A stretch of 64,000 nucleotides of DNA from Desulfomonile tiedjei. Lineage in GTDB: Bacteria > Desulfobacterota > Desulfomonilia > Desulfomonilales > Desulfomonilaceae. This document shows positions 40,461 to 49,769 of this stretch, in pieces. The notes beneath the pieces are model-generated. The model made no database searches. It was not told the origin of the DNA and worked only from the letters and a program-made list of their open reading frames with translations. The stretch spans positions 1 through 64,000 of the forward strand of contig JACRDG010000058.1 in NCBI GenBank assembly GCA_016218715.1. Reading direction: 5' to 3'. The translations under genes were made by a program, and so were the position numbers. How positions within the stretch are numbered: the first letter of the stretch is position 1; each line of letters begins with the position of its first letter.

Positions 40461-42386
40461 ATGAAGCGAGTCATTCTAGGGACTGCGGGACATATAGACC
40501 ACGGCAAGACGGAACTGGTTCGTGCACTCACGGGTATCGACACCGATCGGCTCAAGGAAGAGAAACAGCGCGGAATCAGCATTGAGCTAGGTTTCGCCTT
40601 CCTCGACCTGGGAGACGATATACGCATGGGAATCGTCGATGTTCCAGGTCACGAGAAGTTCGTTCGCCAGATGGTGGCGGGTTCCGGAGGAGTAGACATT
40701 GCTGCGCTGGTAGTCGCCCTGGACGAAGGAGTGATGCCTCAGACGGTCGAACACCTCGACATCCTGAGCGTCCTGGGGATCCCCCTCGGCCTGGTGGTCC
40801 TGACCAAACTCGACATGGTGGACGAAGAGCTGGCATTGATCGCGGAAGAGGATGCGCGAGAGGCGGTCACCGGAACGTTCCTGGAGAACGCTCCCATGGT
40901 GCGCGTCTCGGCCAAGACCGGCCTCGGGATCGGGGAACTCCGCGACACGCTGCGCCAACTTGCCGCTCAGGTTCAGACTCGCCCCGTGCACGGGCTCCTG
41001 CGGCTGCCGGTGGACAGAGTCTTCACGCTTAAGGGGCACGGAACCGTGGTAACCGGAACCCTCATTTCCGGTACTCTGAACGTGGGAGATGAAGTCGAGA
41101 TACTTCCCGATGGCCTGAAGTCCTCGGTGCGGTCAATGGAATCGCACAACCGCCGAGAAGAGCACGCGTTTCCCGGAGAACGCGTTGCAGTGAATCTTCG
41201 CGGGGTGGAGCAATCCGAAATTCTAAGAGGTGAGGTCGTGACTCATCCCTCCGAGTTTCGGCCGTCTTCCATCGTGGACGTCAGGTTGACCGCTCTTCCT
41301 CGCTCGCCGATAGGTCTGCGCAACAGGCAGAAGGTGAAACTCCATCACTACACCACCGAGGTGGAGGCACGCGTCATCTTTCCCGACCTGGAGAAACTGG
41401 AACCGGGTGAAGAGTGCATGGCTCAGCTCAGGACGTCAGCCCCGATCGTCCCGGCCACCGGCGACCGATTCGTCATCCGCGCGCTCTCGCCTTCGGTGAC
41501 GCTGGGTGGAGGGGTCATCCTCAATCCCCGGGGGATCAAGCTCCGGGCCCGTTCGGTCAAGGCCTTTTCCGAGCTGGGGCCGGAGGACGAGATGAGCATT
41601 GTCGCCGCGCTGGTCAGGAGCGGCGGTTTGGTAGGGACCACACGCAATGAGTTGCTCGGGCTCTCTGGACTGTCGGGCAAGCGGCTCGACAAGGTGATAG
41701 AGACGTTGAAGAACACGCACGTGGTCATCCGGTTCGACACGTCGGAGCACCGGATGATCCATCGCGACTACTTCGACCTGGTCAGAAAGAAGATTCTGGG
41801 TCGCCTTGCGAGTTTCCATGCTGCCCATCCCTTGAAGGATGCCATGCCCAAACAGGAACTCCGATCAGCGGTGCCCGGCGGGGACAAATTGTTTCGCGCG
41901 GTCATGGAAAACCTCGTCGGCAAAGCCGAAGTGGTCGACCAGGGGGACGCGGTCCGTCATTCCACGCACACGGTAAAGCTGAAAGAAGACGAAAGGAACC
42001 TGAAAGACGAACTCCTCAAGATCATCGTGGAGGGAGGCAAGGCCCCGCCGCTCCTCAAGGAAGTCGTCGCTGCCGTGGGGAGCGACGTCAAACAGGTGCG
42101 GAGTTTCCTCAGCCTGCTTGAAAAAGAGGGCCGCATCTGCCGCGTCAAGGAGGACCTCTACTTTGCTATGGAATTTGTGGAGGGAGTCAGAACCAGGCTC
42201 GCTGATTTCATCAATCACCACGGAGCGATTACCCCGTCGCAATTCAGCGAAGTCACGGGATCTTCACGAAAGTATAATATCCCGCTCCTCGAGTATTTCG
42301 ACAGGGAACGATTCACCATGAGGCTGGGAGATCAACGGGTGCTGAGAGGCTCCAGTAAGTCGGGCGACGGAGGCAAAGTAGCATAA
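40461..42386 (+). CDS. selB: Selenocysteine-specific elongation factor
   Basis: 641 residues. It delivers Sec-tRNA to UGA codons followed by a SECIS element. GTPase domain: GHIDHGKTELVRALTGIDTD, DVPGHEKFVRQM, VVLTKLDMVD. The EF-Tu-like domains follow (LPVDRVFTLKGHGTVVTGTL), then four winged helices in the last about 230 residues (LPKEL and SLLEKEGRICRV segments). selA is at 55764. The 3' end overlaps by 55 bp the convergent gene at 42332. Confidence 0.95.
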   Translation: MKRVILGTAGHIDHGKTELVRALTGIDTDRLKEEKQRGISIELGFAFLDLGDDIRMGIVDVPGHEKFVRQMVAGSGGVDIAALVVALDEGVMPQTVEHLDILSVLGIPLGLVVLTKLDMVDEELALIAEEDAREAVTGTFLENAPMVRVSAKTGLGIGELRDTLRQLAAQVQTRPVHGLLRLPVDRVFTLKGHGTVVTGTLISGTLNVGDEVEILPDGLKSSVRSMESHNRREEHAFPGERVAVNLRGVEQSEILRGEVVTHPSEFRPSSIVDVRLTALPRSPIGLRNRQKVKLHHYTTEVEARVIFPDLEKLEPGEECMAQLRTSAPIVPATGDRFVIRALSPSVTLGGGVILNPRGIKLRARSVKAFSELGPEDEMSIVAALVRSGGLVGTTRNELLGLSGLSGKRLDKVIETLKNTHVVIRFDTSEHRMIHRDYFDLVRKKILGRLASFHAAHPLKDAMPKQELRSAVPGGDKLFRAVMENLVGKAEVVDQGDAVRHSTHTVKLKEDERNLKDELLKIIVEGGKAPPLLKEVVAAVGSDVKQVRSFLSLLEKEGRICRVKEDLYFAMEFVEGVRTRLADFINHHGAITPSQFSEVTGSSRKYNIPLLEYFDRERFTMRLGDQRVLRGSSKSGDGGKVA

Positions 42387-42823
42387 AATTCAGCTATCTT
42401 CTTGATCCGTTGCATGCAGTCGAGCCTTTGCGACGCAAAGCGTTTCGCTGTGTCCGGGTTCTTGTCCTGCACGTACTCCACCAAAGCCCAGGCCTGGTGA
42501 TCCATACATGCGTACGCATGGTCGAGCAAGGCAATCAGTTGCCTGTCCACGTCCGTCACACGCGCGTCAGAAACCGCTTTGAGCTTGGCCCGAACCACGC
42601 GGACCCTTTTCTGCACGTTCTTTCCGATGTCCAATGCGACCCCTTGGGGTATAATGTCCGCGACGAATCCATCGGCCGTGGTCCCCAGGAGAAGAAACGA
42701 ATCGTTGAGATAAGCAGTTGCGGTCTCCCCGAATGCGTTGAGGAATACCTCCAGGTCTCCTGCATGCGCTGCGGGTGTGGCCAGGAATAGGACAACGAGT
42801 ACTAGACCGATGATTCTTTTCAT
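42332..42823 (-). CDS. Exported hypothetical protein
   Basis: 163 residues. Start at 42823 gives a clear signal peptide (MKRIIGLVLVVLFLATPAAH, cleaved after AHA); the frame extends 18 codons further but adds only basic residues. The mature part is helical (GDLEVFLNAFGETATAYLND, VDRQLIALLDHAYACMDHQA, ASQRLDCMQRIKKIAEF), with two Cys. No family recognised. Its stop region overlaps the end of selB on the opposite strand. Confidence 0.65.
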   Translation of the reverse strand: MKRIIGLVLVVLFLATPAAHAGDLEVFLNAFGETATAYLNDSFLLLGTTADGFVADIIPQGVALDIGKNVQKRVRVVRAKLKAVSDARVTDVDRQLIALLDHAYACMDHQAWALVEYVQDKNPDTAKRFASQRLDCMQRIKKIAEFYATLPPSPDLLEPLSTR

Positions 42824-42917
42824 GAACAACCCTATCCGAAACCGCCTGTGACGAGTATCGGCCAGCGGAACCGGCAAAAACTCTTACCACGGCACACGAA
42901 AGGAGACAACCCTTTTC

Positions 42918-43454
42918 ATGAAAATCCTTCTCCACGCATGTTGCGCACCTTGTCTCGTCATTCCTCTGGACGACCTGCGATCAGAGGCTCACGACGTGAC
43001 GGCCCTGTTCTTTAACCCGAACATCCACCCGTATTCGGAATACCTGCGCCGGTTGGATTCGTTCACCTACTACACGAAAGAGAACAACGTCCCCGTGCTC
43101 AACTACGAGAACGAGCACAGTATGGAGCACTGGCTTCAGGCGGTCGTATTTCGCGAGGCCCAGCGGTGCCGGATCTGTTTCAACGTCAGGCTGGAAGCCA
43201 CAGCCCGTCTCGCAGAAGCCAAAGGATTTGACGCATTCTCCACCACGCTCCTCTACAGCCGGTTCCAGAAGCATGACCTGCTCAAGACCGTCGGTGAGGC
43301 AATGGCCGAGAAATTCGGCATACCATTCATCTACAAGGACTGGCGCTCCGGCTGGAACGAAGGGGTTCGCAGATACAGAAAGCTCGGCCTGTACAGGCAG
43401 AAATACTGCGGATGCATCTATAGTGAAAAAGAGAGAGCGCTGAAAATTATCTGA
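42918..43454 (+). CDS. queH: Epoxyqueuosine reductase QueH
   Basis: 178 residues. QueH-type enzymes reduce epoxyqueuosine to queuosine, the last step of the pathway. The family motif HACCAPCLVIPLDDL (HxCCxPC) is at the N-terminus, with FFNPNIHPYSEYLRRLDSF, CRICFNVRLEATARLAEAKG, and YRQKYCGCIYSEKERAL at the C-terminus supplying the Fe-S and metal cysteines. tgt is in the same window. The start is the first ATG after a divergent gene. Confidence 0.9.
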   Translation: MKILLHACCAPCLVIPLDDLRSEAHDVTALFFNPNIHPYSEYLRRLDSFTYYTKENNVPVLNYENEHSMEHWLQAVVFREAQRCRICFNVRLEATARLAEAKGFDAFSTTLLYSRFQKHDLLKTVGEAMAEKFGIPFIYKDWRSGWNEGVRRYRKLGLYRQKYCGCIYSEKERALKII

Positions 43455-43636
43455 CGCCGAGAATCGCACTCCATCCCTTCGGCTCTTCATCCCAGCACGA
43501 TACGTCACCACCCGGAATCCGCTCCCGGTCACCCTCGAAGTCTGCGTTTCAGCGAGGGACATTTTCAGGTTGCCTCAGGCTCGTCGCGTGGTGTATAAGG
43601 GTGAACACCTCGGTACAACAGAAGCCATAGGGTCGA

Positions 43637-44512
43637 ATGAAAGCCTTTCTCAAGAGCCAGACGGGCCTCGCGGCCGCCGTGTTGTGCGTGCTCGCGGCCG
43701 GCCTTTGGACCGCAGTATGCGCAGCCAGCGAATTTGCAGATCGCGATGCGCCTGCATTGACCCGGTCGGTCGAGCGGCCATGGGTTTTCGTGAGCCTCAC
43801 GCCATCCCCCTCGATGGCCGGCAGACAGGCCTATGCCGTGATTAAGCGATTGAGCGGTAATCCTAACGGCATCATCAAGCATTTCAGTGAAATCAGTACA
43901 GAATGGGTGGCTGAGAAACAACCGGCCTTCATCGTTCTCAGTCCACAGGGGACCCCATGGTGCCGGTATAACGGCGAACGGGGGATCGCCTTGCAGAACT
44001 TCCTCTGGACCCTTCCTATGATGGCCGAGGAGATGCACGTTCCGATGCTGGGGATCTGCGGCGGGCATCAGGCGCTCGCGCTTGCATTCGGCGGCAAGGT
44101 GGGCCCCGTTCGAGCGGGTGAAGACGACTGCCTCCCCTACTCCCGCGATCGACAGCTCGGTGTAGTTCCCCTCAAAGTGACCGCGCCCGACCCGATCTTC
44201 AGCGGGATCGAGGGACAGCTCCGGATTGTGGAGAGTCATTTTGACGAGGTTAAGACCCTGCCGAAGGGTTTCGTCCTCCTGGCGTCCGAAAAGGAGAGCC
44301 CGATTCAGATCATGCGCCACCCGTCCCGCCCGGTATACGGGATTCAAGGCCACCCCGAGCATTTCTCCGAAAGCCGACCCGACGGCGGGTTGCTGATCCG
44401 CAATTTCCTCAAGATCGCGGCGCTCTACAATGAGGCGACCAGGCCGACCCCACGCCAGGAAGCTCCAAAGCTCCTCTCCCTCCACGGACCGACGATTTCT
44501 CCGCAGGAATGA
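43637..44512 (+). CDS. Exported class I glutamine amidotransferase-like protein
   Basis: 291 residues. The N-terminus is a hydrophobic signal or anchor segment (KSQTGLAAAVLCVLAAGLWT, cleavage near AASE). The rest is a GATase1 domain: VLSPQGTPWCRYNGERG, LGICGGHQALALAFGGKVGP (nucleophile Cys), and YGIQGHPEHFSESRP (His and Glu). No synthetase domain is fused, and export would place it outside the cytoplasm, which is unusual. Function unknown; a periplasmic amide hydrolase or gamma-glutamyl hydrolase is an alternative. Confidence 0.7.
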   Translation: MKAFLKSQTGLAAAVLCVLAAGLWTAVCAASEFADRDAPALTRSVERPWVFVSLTPSPSMAGRQAYAVIKRLSGNPNGIIKHFSEISTEWVAEKQPAFIVLSPQGTPWCRYNGERGIALQNFLWTLPMMAEEMHVPMLGICGGHQALALAFGGKVGPVRAGEDDCLPYSRDRQLGVVPLKVTAPDPIFSGIEGQLRIVESHFDEVKTLPKGFVLLASEKESPIQIMRHPSRPVYGIQGHPEHFSESRPDGGLLIRNFLKIAALYNEATRPTPRQEAPKLLSLHGPTISPQE

Positions 44513-44571
44513 GAGAGACCGTCATTCCTTAGTTCGTTTGGACAATTTGTTGGAGCGCTTGAGCGTGGGTT

Positions 44572-47193
44572 TTAATTCCCCGCGTCCGCCCACGATTCGT
44601 GCATGGAGTCCGATTTCAGGAATCCGGTGAGGCTGGCTCCCACTCCTTTCAGATAGGCCGCTACCTCGGGATGCCCTTCTATGTAGGCTTCCATCAACGC
44701 AGTCCACCCAAAACGATTCTTGGCATTCAGATCCGCGCCCGCGTCGATAAGAACCTGAACCGCTTCGAGATGGCCGGCCGCAGCGGCCACCATAAGCGCG
44801 GTCTTGTCGTCCCGGTCTCTGACGGCAACCCCGGCGCCATGATCGAGGACCAGTCTGATGACATCGCACGATCCTGCTCGGGCAGCCCAAAACAAAGGCG
44901 TGCTCCCAAACTTGTTCCTCACCTGTACGTCCGCTCCGCGCTCGAGGAGAAGCTGTACCACCTCGCTGCGGCCTTTGTAACAGGCCCAGAAGAGCGGCGT
45001 GTTGCCGTACTTCGCATCGCGCACATTGACATCGGCCCCCTTTGCCAGTAGCGCGTCGATGATATGCGCATGACCGAGCCTGCAGGCTTCCGCAAGTGCA
45101 GTATTGGCCTTTCTTTCGCGGTACGGCGAAGGTTCGGCATCCAGGAGCATTTGCACAAGCTTGGAACGACCCGATCTCAGGGCGTACGTGAGCGGAGTGT
45201 TGTCCCGCCGATCGGCAGCATTTACGTTCGCCCCGCGGCCCAGCAGGAATTCCACGATCCTTTGATGGCCCGCCCGGCACGCTGCCATCAAAGGAGTAAT
45301 CCCGGAACGGTTGGCGGCATCGAGTGAGGCGCCGGTATCGGCCAGCAGCCTCGCAACCTCCATTCGCCCTTTGTGGCAAGCCCAGGAGAGGGCTGTGTTC
45401 CCTGAAAACCTGTCGCGGCCGCTGACGTCGGCTCCTTTGGAGAGGAGAAACGCCACCATCCAAACATTCCCCGCGTAAGCAGCCCATGCCAGAGCCGCGT
45501 TCCCGTAGCGCCCATCCTCTGCGTTGATATGCGCGCCGCGAGAAAGGAGGAGTTCCACTGTTTCAGCGTGTCCTTTGAACGCGGCCCGGCACAAAGGCCG
45601 CCCCTCGCGTTCGCCGACTCCGTTGGGCGCCGCTCCGTGATCGAGGAGAATGCGAACGGAGCCCGCGTCACCCCTCTCGCAAGCCACCAGCAATGGAGTG
45701 GAGCCTCGCTTGTTGGTCACGTCGGGTTCGGCACCCCTGTTCAGGAGCAGCCTCACCGTATCCGGGTTCCCCGATCGACTCGCCCAGAGGAGCGGCGTAT
45801 TCCCCGCAAAATCCCTGGCGTGGACATGGGCACCGCCCCCGATCAGGAGTGGCGCTACCCGGACATGGCCCCAATGCAGAGCCCAATAGAGCGCTGTGGT
45901 GCCATACTGCCGTTCCACAGCGTTCGGATCTGCGCCGTCTGCTAAGAGGATCTCTACGACCCGTTCCGCACCCGCGACCGCGGCCCAAAAGAGCGCAGTC
46001 TGGCCGGAGTTGTTTCGCTGGTTCACCGCGGCCCCGCGGCTCAGCAACAGCTCCACCAATCCTGCGTTCCCTTTGTAACCGGCCCAGAAAAGGCCGGTGT
46101 TGCCGTTGCGGCTCTTTGCATTCGGACTGGCACCGTTGTCCAACAGGACGCCCGCCGCCGACAGGGACCCTGCACTGCATGCGTAAATGAGTGCGGTCTT
46201 CCCGTTGCGGTCGGCCGCGTCGACCCGAGCCCCTCCCGCCAGCAGTGCTTCCACCACAGCGGAGTGCCCGGCCCCCGACGCAGCCATCAACGGAGTATGG
46301 CCCTTCAGGTTACGTTGTTGAACGTCTCCCCCTCGTGACAGGAGACTCTGCACGACACCTGCATGCCCTTTCGAGGCCGCGCTGAAGAGCGGAGAAACTC
46401 CTGCCTTGTTGCTCGCCCCGACCTGTGCACCGTGGGACAGCAGGAGATCCACGATTGCCTGATCACCCGTATCCGAGGCCCAAAATAGCGCAGTGCAACC
46501 GGTGGCTGCCTCCGCTGCATTAACATCGGCCCCGCGGTCCAGCAGGAACTCGGCCACATCGAAGTCGCACGCCTTCACGGCTAGGATCAGAGGGGTATTC
46601 CCTCCGGCATCCCGGTGGTCGATGTTGGCGCCTCGCGCGAGGAAAAGCTCTGCCAGTTCCGGGCGACCCGACGCGACGGCCAATACCAGGGCGAAGTCCC
46701 GGTCGTCGTTTTCTGCATGAATTCGCGCACCGCGGTTCACGAGGTATTCCGCCACCCCCACGTGCCCTTGCCGAATACTCCACGACAAGGCCGTATTCCC
46801 CTCGCCGTCGGCCAAATTCGGGTCAGCTCCTCGCTCGCACAAGAATTCAACTATGTCCAGGTGGCCCCATTGCGCAGCCTTGAGGAGAGCCGTGTCTCCG
46901 TCGCGGTTGGCGGCATCGATCTGCGCACCCGCGTCCAAAAGGAGTTGCACTATGTCAAGGTGGGCTCCCAGCGCCGCTTCCATTAACGCCGTGTTGCCCA
47001 ACCGATCGCGGGCGTCGCGGTCCGCGCCCGATCGGAGGAGTACTTCGACTACGCCACGGTTGCCCCCCAGAACCGCTGCTATGAGAGGTCTACCTTGCGC
47101 TGTGTCCGCGTCGGGGTGATCCCCTCGGGACAGAAGTTCCACCACTCTCTCGATATTCCCGAGACGCGCTGAGTGAACAAGTTCATCTTCCAT
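44572..47193 (-). CDS. Giant ankyrin-repeat protein (26 repeats)
   Basis: About 873 residues. GGGAAGG precedes the ATG at 47193; the 23-codon extension upstream lacks a binding site. I count 26 tandem 33-residue ankyrin units from the start (EDELVHSARLGNIERVVELL) to the end (GWTALMEAYIEGHPEVAAYL), with little else. Unit 5 or 6 and 21 are the most worn (RDFALVLAVASGRPEL; DNTPLTYALRSGRS). No signal peptide or catalytic domain. It probably makes a long cytoplasmic scaffold for protein binding. A promoter lies at 47335-47363. Confidence 0.85.
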   Translation of the reverse strand: MEDELVHSARLGNIERVVELLSRGDHPDADTAQGRPLIAAVLGGNRGVVEVLLRSGADRDARDRLGNTALMEAALGAHLDIVQLLLDAGAQIDAANRDGDTALLKAAQWGHLDIVEFLCERGADPNLADGEGNTALSWSIRQGHVGVAEYLVNRGARIHAENDDRDFALVLAVASGRPELAELFLARGANIDHRDAGGNTPLILAVKACDFDVAEFLLDRGADVNAAEAATGCTALFWASDTGDQAIVDLLLSHGAQVGASNKAGVSPLFSAASKGHAGVVQSLLSRGGDVQQRNLKGHTPLMAASGAGHSAVVEALLAGGARVDAADRNGKTALIYACSAGSLSAAGVLLDNGASPNAKSRNGNTGLFWAGYKGNAGLVELLLSRGAAVNQRNNSGQTALFWAAVAGAERVVEILLADGADPNAVERQYGTTALYWALHWGHVRVAPLLIGGGAHVHARDFAGNTPLLWASRSGNPDTVRLLLNRGAEPDVTNKRGSTPLLVACERGDAGSVRILLDHGAAPNGVGEREGRPLCRAAFKGHAETVELLLSRGAHINAEDGRYGNAALAWAAYAGNVWMVAFLLSKGADVSGRDRFSGNTALSWACHKGRMEVARLLADTGASLDAANRSGITPLMAACRAGHQRIVEFLLGRGANVNAADRRDNTPLTYALRSGRSKLVQMLLDAEPSPYRERKANTALAEACRLGHAHIIDALLAKGADVNVRDAKYGNTPLFWACYKGRSEVVQLLLERGADVQVRNKFGSTPLFWAARAGSCDVIRLVLDHGAGVAVRDRDDKTALMVAAAAGHLEAVQVLIDAGADLNAKNRFGWTALMEAYIEGHPEVAAYLKGVGASLTGFLKSDSMHESWADAGN

Positions 47194-47334
47194 GAGTGTG
47201 TGACCTTCCCAGCAGTCCCATGCAGGTTTCGTCTCAACGAGGTTCTCCGCGATGGTATGCAATTGAGTGTCCCGCCCTTTTCGTTCGCAGAAACAGTTGC
47301 CATCGGGTGCACCGATGGTTTGATATTTTTAGCT

Positions 47335-47363
47335 ATTATAGCATATTTATTTCCCTTTTTACA
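47335..47363 (-). promoter_or_regulatory. Promoter of the giant ankyrin gene
   Basis: Minus strand: TGTAAA (47363-47358), a 17-nt AT-rich spacer, and TATAAT (47340-47335). About 140 nt before the start at 47193. Confidence 0.55.
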
Positions 47364-48021
47364 GGGGTTCCATAAAACCACTGCCAAACTGCAGTGGGAG
47401 ACCTCTATGAATCGCGGTTGAAACCTCAATGAGTTGAAGCCCCGATTGTTCGACGGAAAGACAGGCTCATGACTGCGGCTTGCACGTCAGATGAAGGGGC
47501 TCGTTATGCTGGTGTGTAAAAAAAACACCAATCCGGACTCGCGCGTGCTACTTCCGCACATCGAGAAATCCACAGTGGCGGCCGATTAGATCCCCTCAGT
47601 CGAATTTGCCGTGCTACTTCCGCACACTACCGGGCCTTGGCCGCAGATCCCGGATCGCCCATCGAACAGGTTAACAGTCCCTAACCCTATTGAATAACGT
47701 CACAATAGTTATAGCGCCTCCCGCCTATGATCTGGCACGATATTTGCTTGTCCGTTCCAGAGGTATGTGCCGAATGAGAGTTATACATCAAGTGAAAAAG
47801 TATACTTGCACCCTGTGGAGAAAGTGTGTACTATGCGGTCCCAGAGTTCGCAGGGATAGAAGTCATAGACACCGACTGATCAGAGCAATATATGACGTAG
47901 GGATGATGCACATAGGTTTGTTCTCCTGTGGCACATCCACGCGACAGTTGCCTTTGTTCACTGTAATGAACAAATCCATATAGCGAAACGACTAAACACA
48001 CTTGTGTGCGAGGGGGTTGCC
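47364..48021 (+). promoter_or_regulatory. Intergenic region with repeats and a PAS-LuxR promoter
   Basis: It holds two direct copies of CGTGCTACTTCCGCACA (47546-47562 and about 47610-47626). A plus-strand promoter follows: TTGCAC (47806-47811), 17-nt spacer, TACTAT (47829-47834), 188 nt before the start at 48022. The open frame at 47690-47983 lacks domain features and was not called. Confidence 0.45.
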
Positions 48022-49449
48022 ATGCGACAGGCAGGCTACGGCAATTTGGCCAAAGGCGTACGTGCTCTTCTCGACGCCGAAACGAAACTGAAAGAGAGCG
48101 AAAGCAAGTATAGGTCTCTGGAAGCCGCTATTGATGATGCCGTTGTCATCCACGACGTCAATGGAAAAGTACTTCAGGTTAATGCACATTTTGAACGAAC
48201 GTTCGGCTGGACCGCTGATGAGGCCGTGCGGCTTCGGGTGCCCTACATTCCCCCAAACGAACGCTCCGCGGTGCTGAGGAAGTTTCGCCAAATCCTCTCC
48301 GAGGGAACGCCTACGAGCATCGAAAGGAAACTTCAGGCTAAAGATGGAACTGTTCTGGAGGGGATCATGCGGTTGTCCCCCTTGCTGGACAACACCGGGA
48401 AACCTGCCGGGATGTATGTAATCCTGCGAGACGTGACGAAAGAACGAACGCTGGAGCGCATGGTCATAGAAGGTCATCCGAGCGAAGTTCGTGGTGTCTC
48501 CCGGCAGCCCCAGTCATCGCAGCAGGAATCGGGCGATGCAGGTGAAGAAGAGGAGCATCCCAAAGAGATCGAGCTGGTATACCGGAAGTTCTTCCAGAAT
48601 AGCACCCAGGGGGTCGCAATCGTTGACCGGAACGCCACCTCTGCAGAGGTCAACGCGGCGTTGAAGCGCATGCTCGGATACTCGCCGATGAGACAGTTTT
48701 CGGCGGAGGATTGGGCGACACGACTTCCCGTGCAACTGCGTTTGGCGGATTCGGACGCATGGAGAGGAGCCCTCTCAGAGAGCGGACTCGTCAATCACCG
48801 AATGGAAGTAGCCAGGCGGGAAGGACCCAGGGGAATGTTCCTCGTGAACGCGTCGGTGCTGGAGAGACGCCGAGACGGAAATCACCTGGTCGCGTGGACT
48901 TTTTCCGACATAACCGACTGGGAAACCGCGGCGCCGAAACCCTCCCCAGAGCCTCCAGCGTCGGGCCGGTCCCCGCGGAAAGCCCCCACCAAACCTTCCC
49001 GCGCTGCCGCAGGGAAAGGTGAGGTCGACGCGTCAGTGAAGAAACTCATGGACCGCGCCAGAGAACAGGGCGAAGACATGATGGCGCGGATCACTCAGAA
49101 TTACGCGCTTACCGTCTACCCTCTCATCGAGCATTTGAAAACGCTCGATCTGGAGCAGTCCCAGCTCGTAATCCTGGAGACGCTCGATTTCAACATCAGA
49201 CACATGACATCCCTTTTTGGGGTGAATCTGGCGAAGGCGCGGCACCCCTTGACCACGCGGGAATTGGAGATCTGCCAATTGATCCGTTCGGGGAAAGATT
49301 CGCGTGAGATCGCGGAAACGTTGGGGCTCACGTACGAGACGGTTATGGTACATCGTAAGCATATCCGAAAGAAACTTGGCCTCAAGAACGACAAGCAGTC
49401 TCTGGCAGGGTTCCTCAACCGCGATCTCGAGCCGTCATCGGGGAGTTGA
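48022..49449 (+). CDS. PAS-PAS-LuxR transcription regulator
   Basis: About 475 residues. Start at 48022 (MRQAGYGNLAKGV); an ATG six codons upstream is possible. Residues 30-150 form a PAS domain (YRSLEAAIDDAVVIHDVNGK) with C-terminal VILRDVTKER. A second PAS spans about 195-310 (FFQNSTQGVAIVDRNATSAE). After a low-complexity linker and a helical region (RAREQGEDMMARITQNYALT), the LuxR helix-turn-helix sits at the C-terminus (LTTRELEICQLIRSGKDSRE, YETVMVHRKHIRKKLGLKN). It probably senses a cytoplasmic ligand or redox state. Confidence 0.85.
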   Translation: MRQAGYGNLAKGVRALLDAETKLKESESKYRSLEAAIDDAVVIHDVNGKVLQVNAHFERTFGWTADEAVRLRVPYIPPNERSAVLRKFRQILSEGTPTSIERKLQAKDGTVLEGIMRLSPLLDNTGKPAGMYVILRDVTKERTLERMVIEGHPSEVRGVSRQPQSSQQESGDAGEEEEHPKEIELVYRKFFQNSTQGVAIVDRNATSAEVNAALKRMLGYSPMRQFSAEDWATRLPVQLRLADSDAWRGALSESGLVNHRMEVARREGPRGMFLVNASVLERRRDGNHLVAWTFSDITDWETAAPKPSPEPPASGRSPRKAPTKPSRAAAGKGEVDASVKKLMDRAREQGEDMMARITQNYALTVYPLIEHLKTLDLEQSQLVILETLDFNIRHMTSLFGVNLAKARHPLTTRELEICQLIRSGKDSREIAETLGLTYETVMVHRKHIRKKLGLKNDKQSLAGFLNRDLEPSSGS

Positions 49450-49769
49450 GCCGTTCCAGTCCGAACCAGGCTGACATCTCCTCCTTCAGGGCAATCGGGC
49501 CGGTTTCGCGGTTGACAAACAGTCCGCCGTGTTACAATATGGCATGATTGCTCACCCTGGAAATACATTCCAGAGCCGAAGCGTTTCACTACGACATTGA
49601 GGGTGCCGACAAGCCGGTCAGGGCCGTCTTTTGAGCGCGGCTATGCCGGTCGTTCTGCTCAGGGCTGTTCAAACGACTCAACCCGTCCGACTCGTCGCAA
49701 GGTACTAAGGTACTGCGGAACACTCAATGAAAGTGGAATCATCCCCGACCTATAACACGGAGGTAGTCG
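49450..49769 (+). promoter_or_regulatory. Intergenic region with the qmo promoter
   Basis: TTGACA (49512-49517), a 17-nt spacer and CAATAT (49535-49540) form a good sigma-70-like promoter. The 5' leader of about 220 nt to the qmoA start (GGAGG at about 49758) may carry control elements, but none was recognised. Confidence 0.6.

Noticed and set aside
47690-47983. Open frame of 97 codons on the plus strand
   Set aside because: No ribosome binding site or domain; it includes the PAS-LuxR promoter and its composition looks non-coding.
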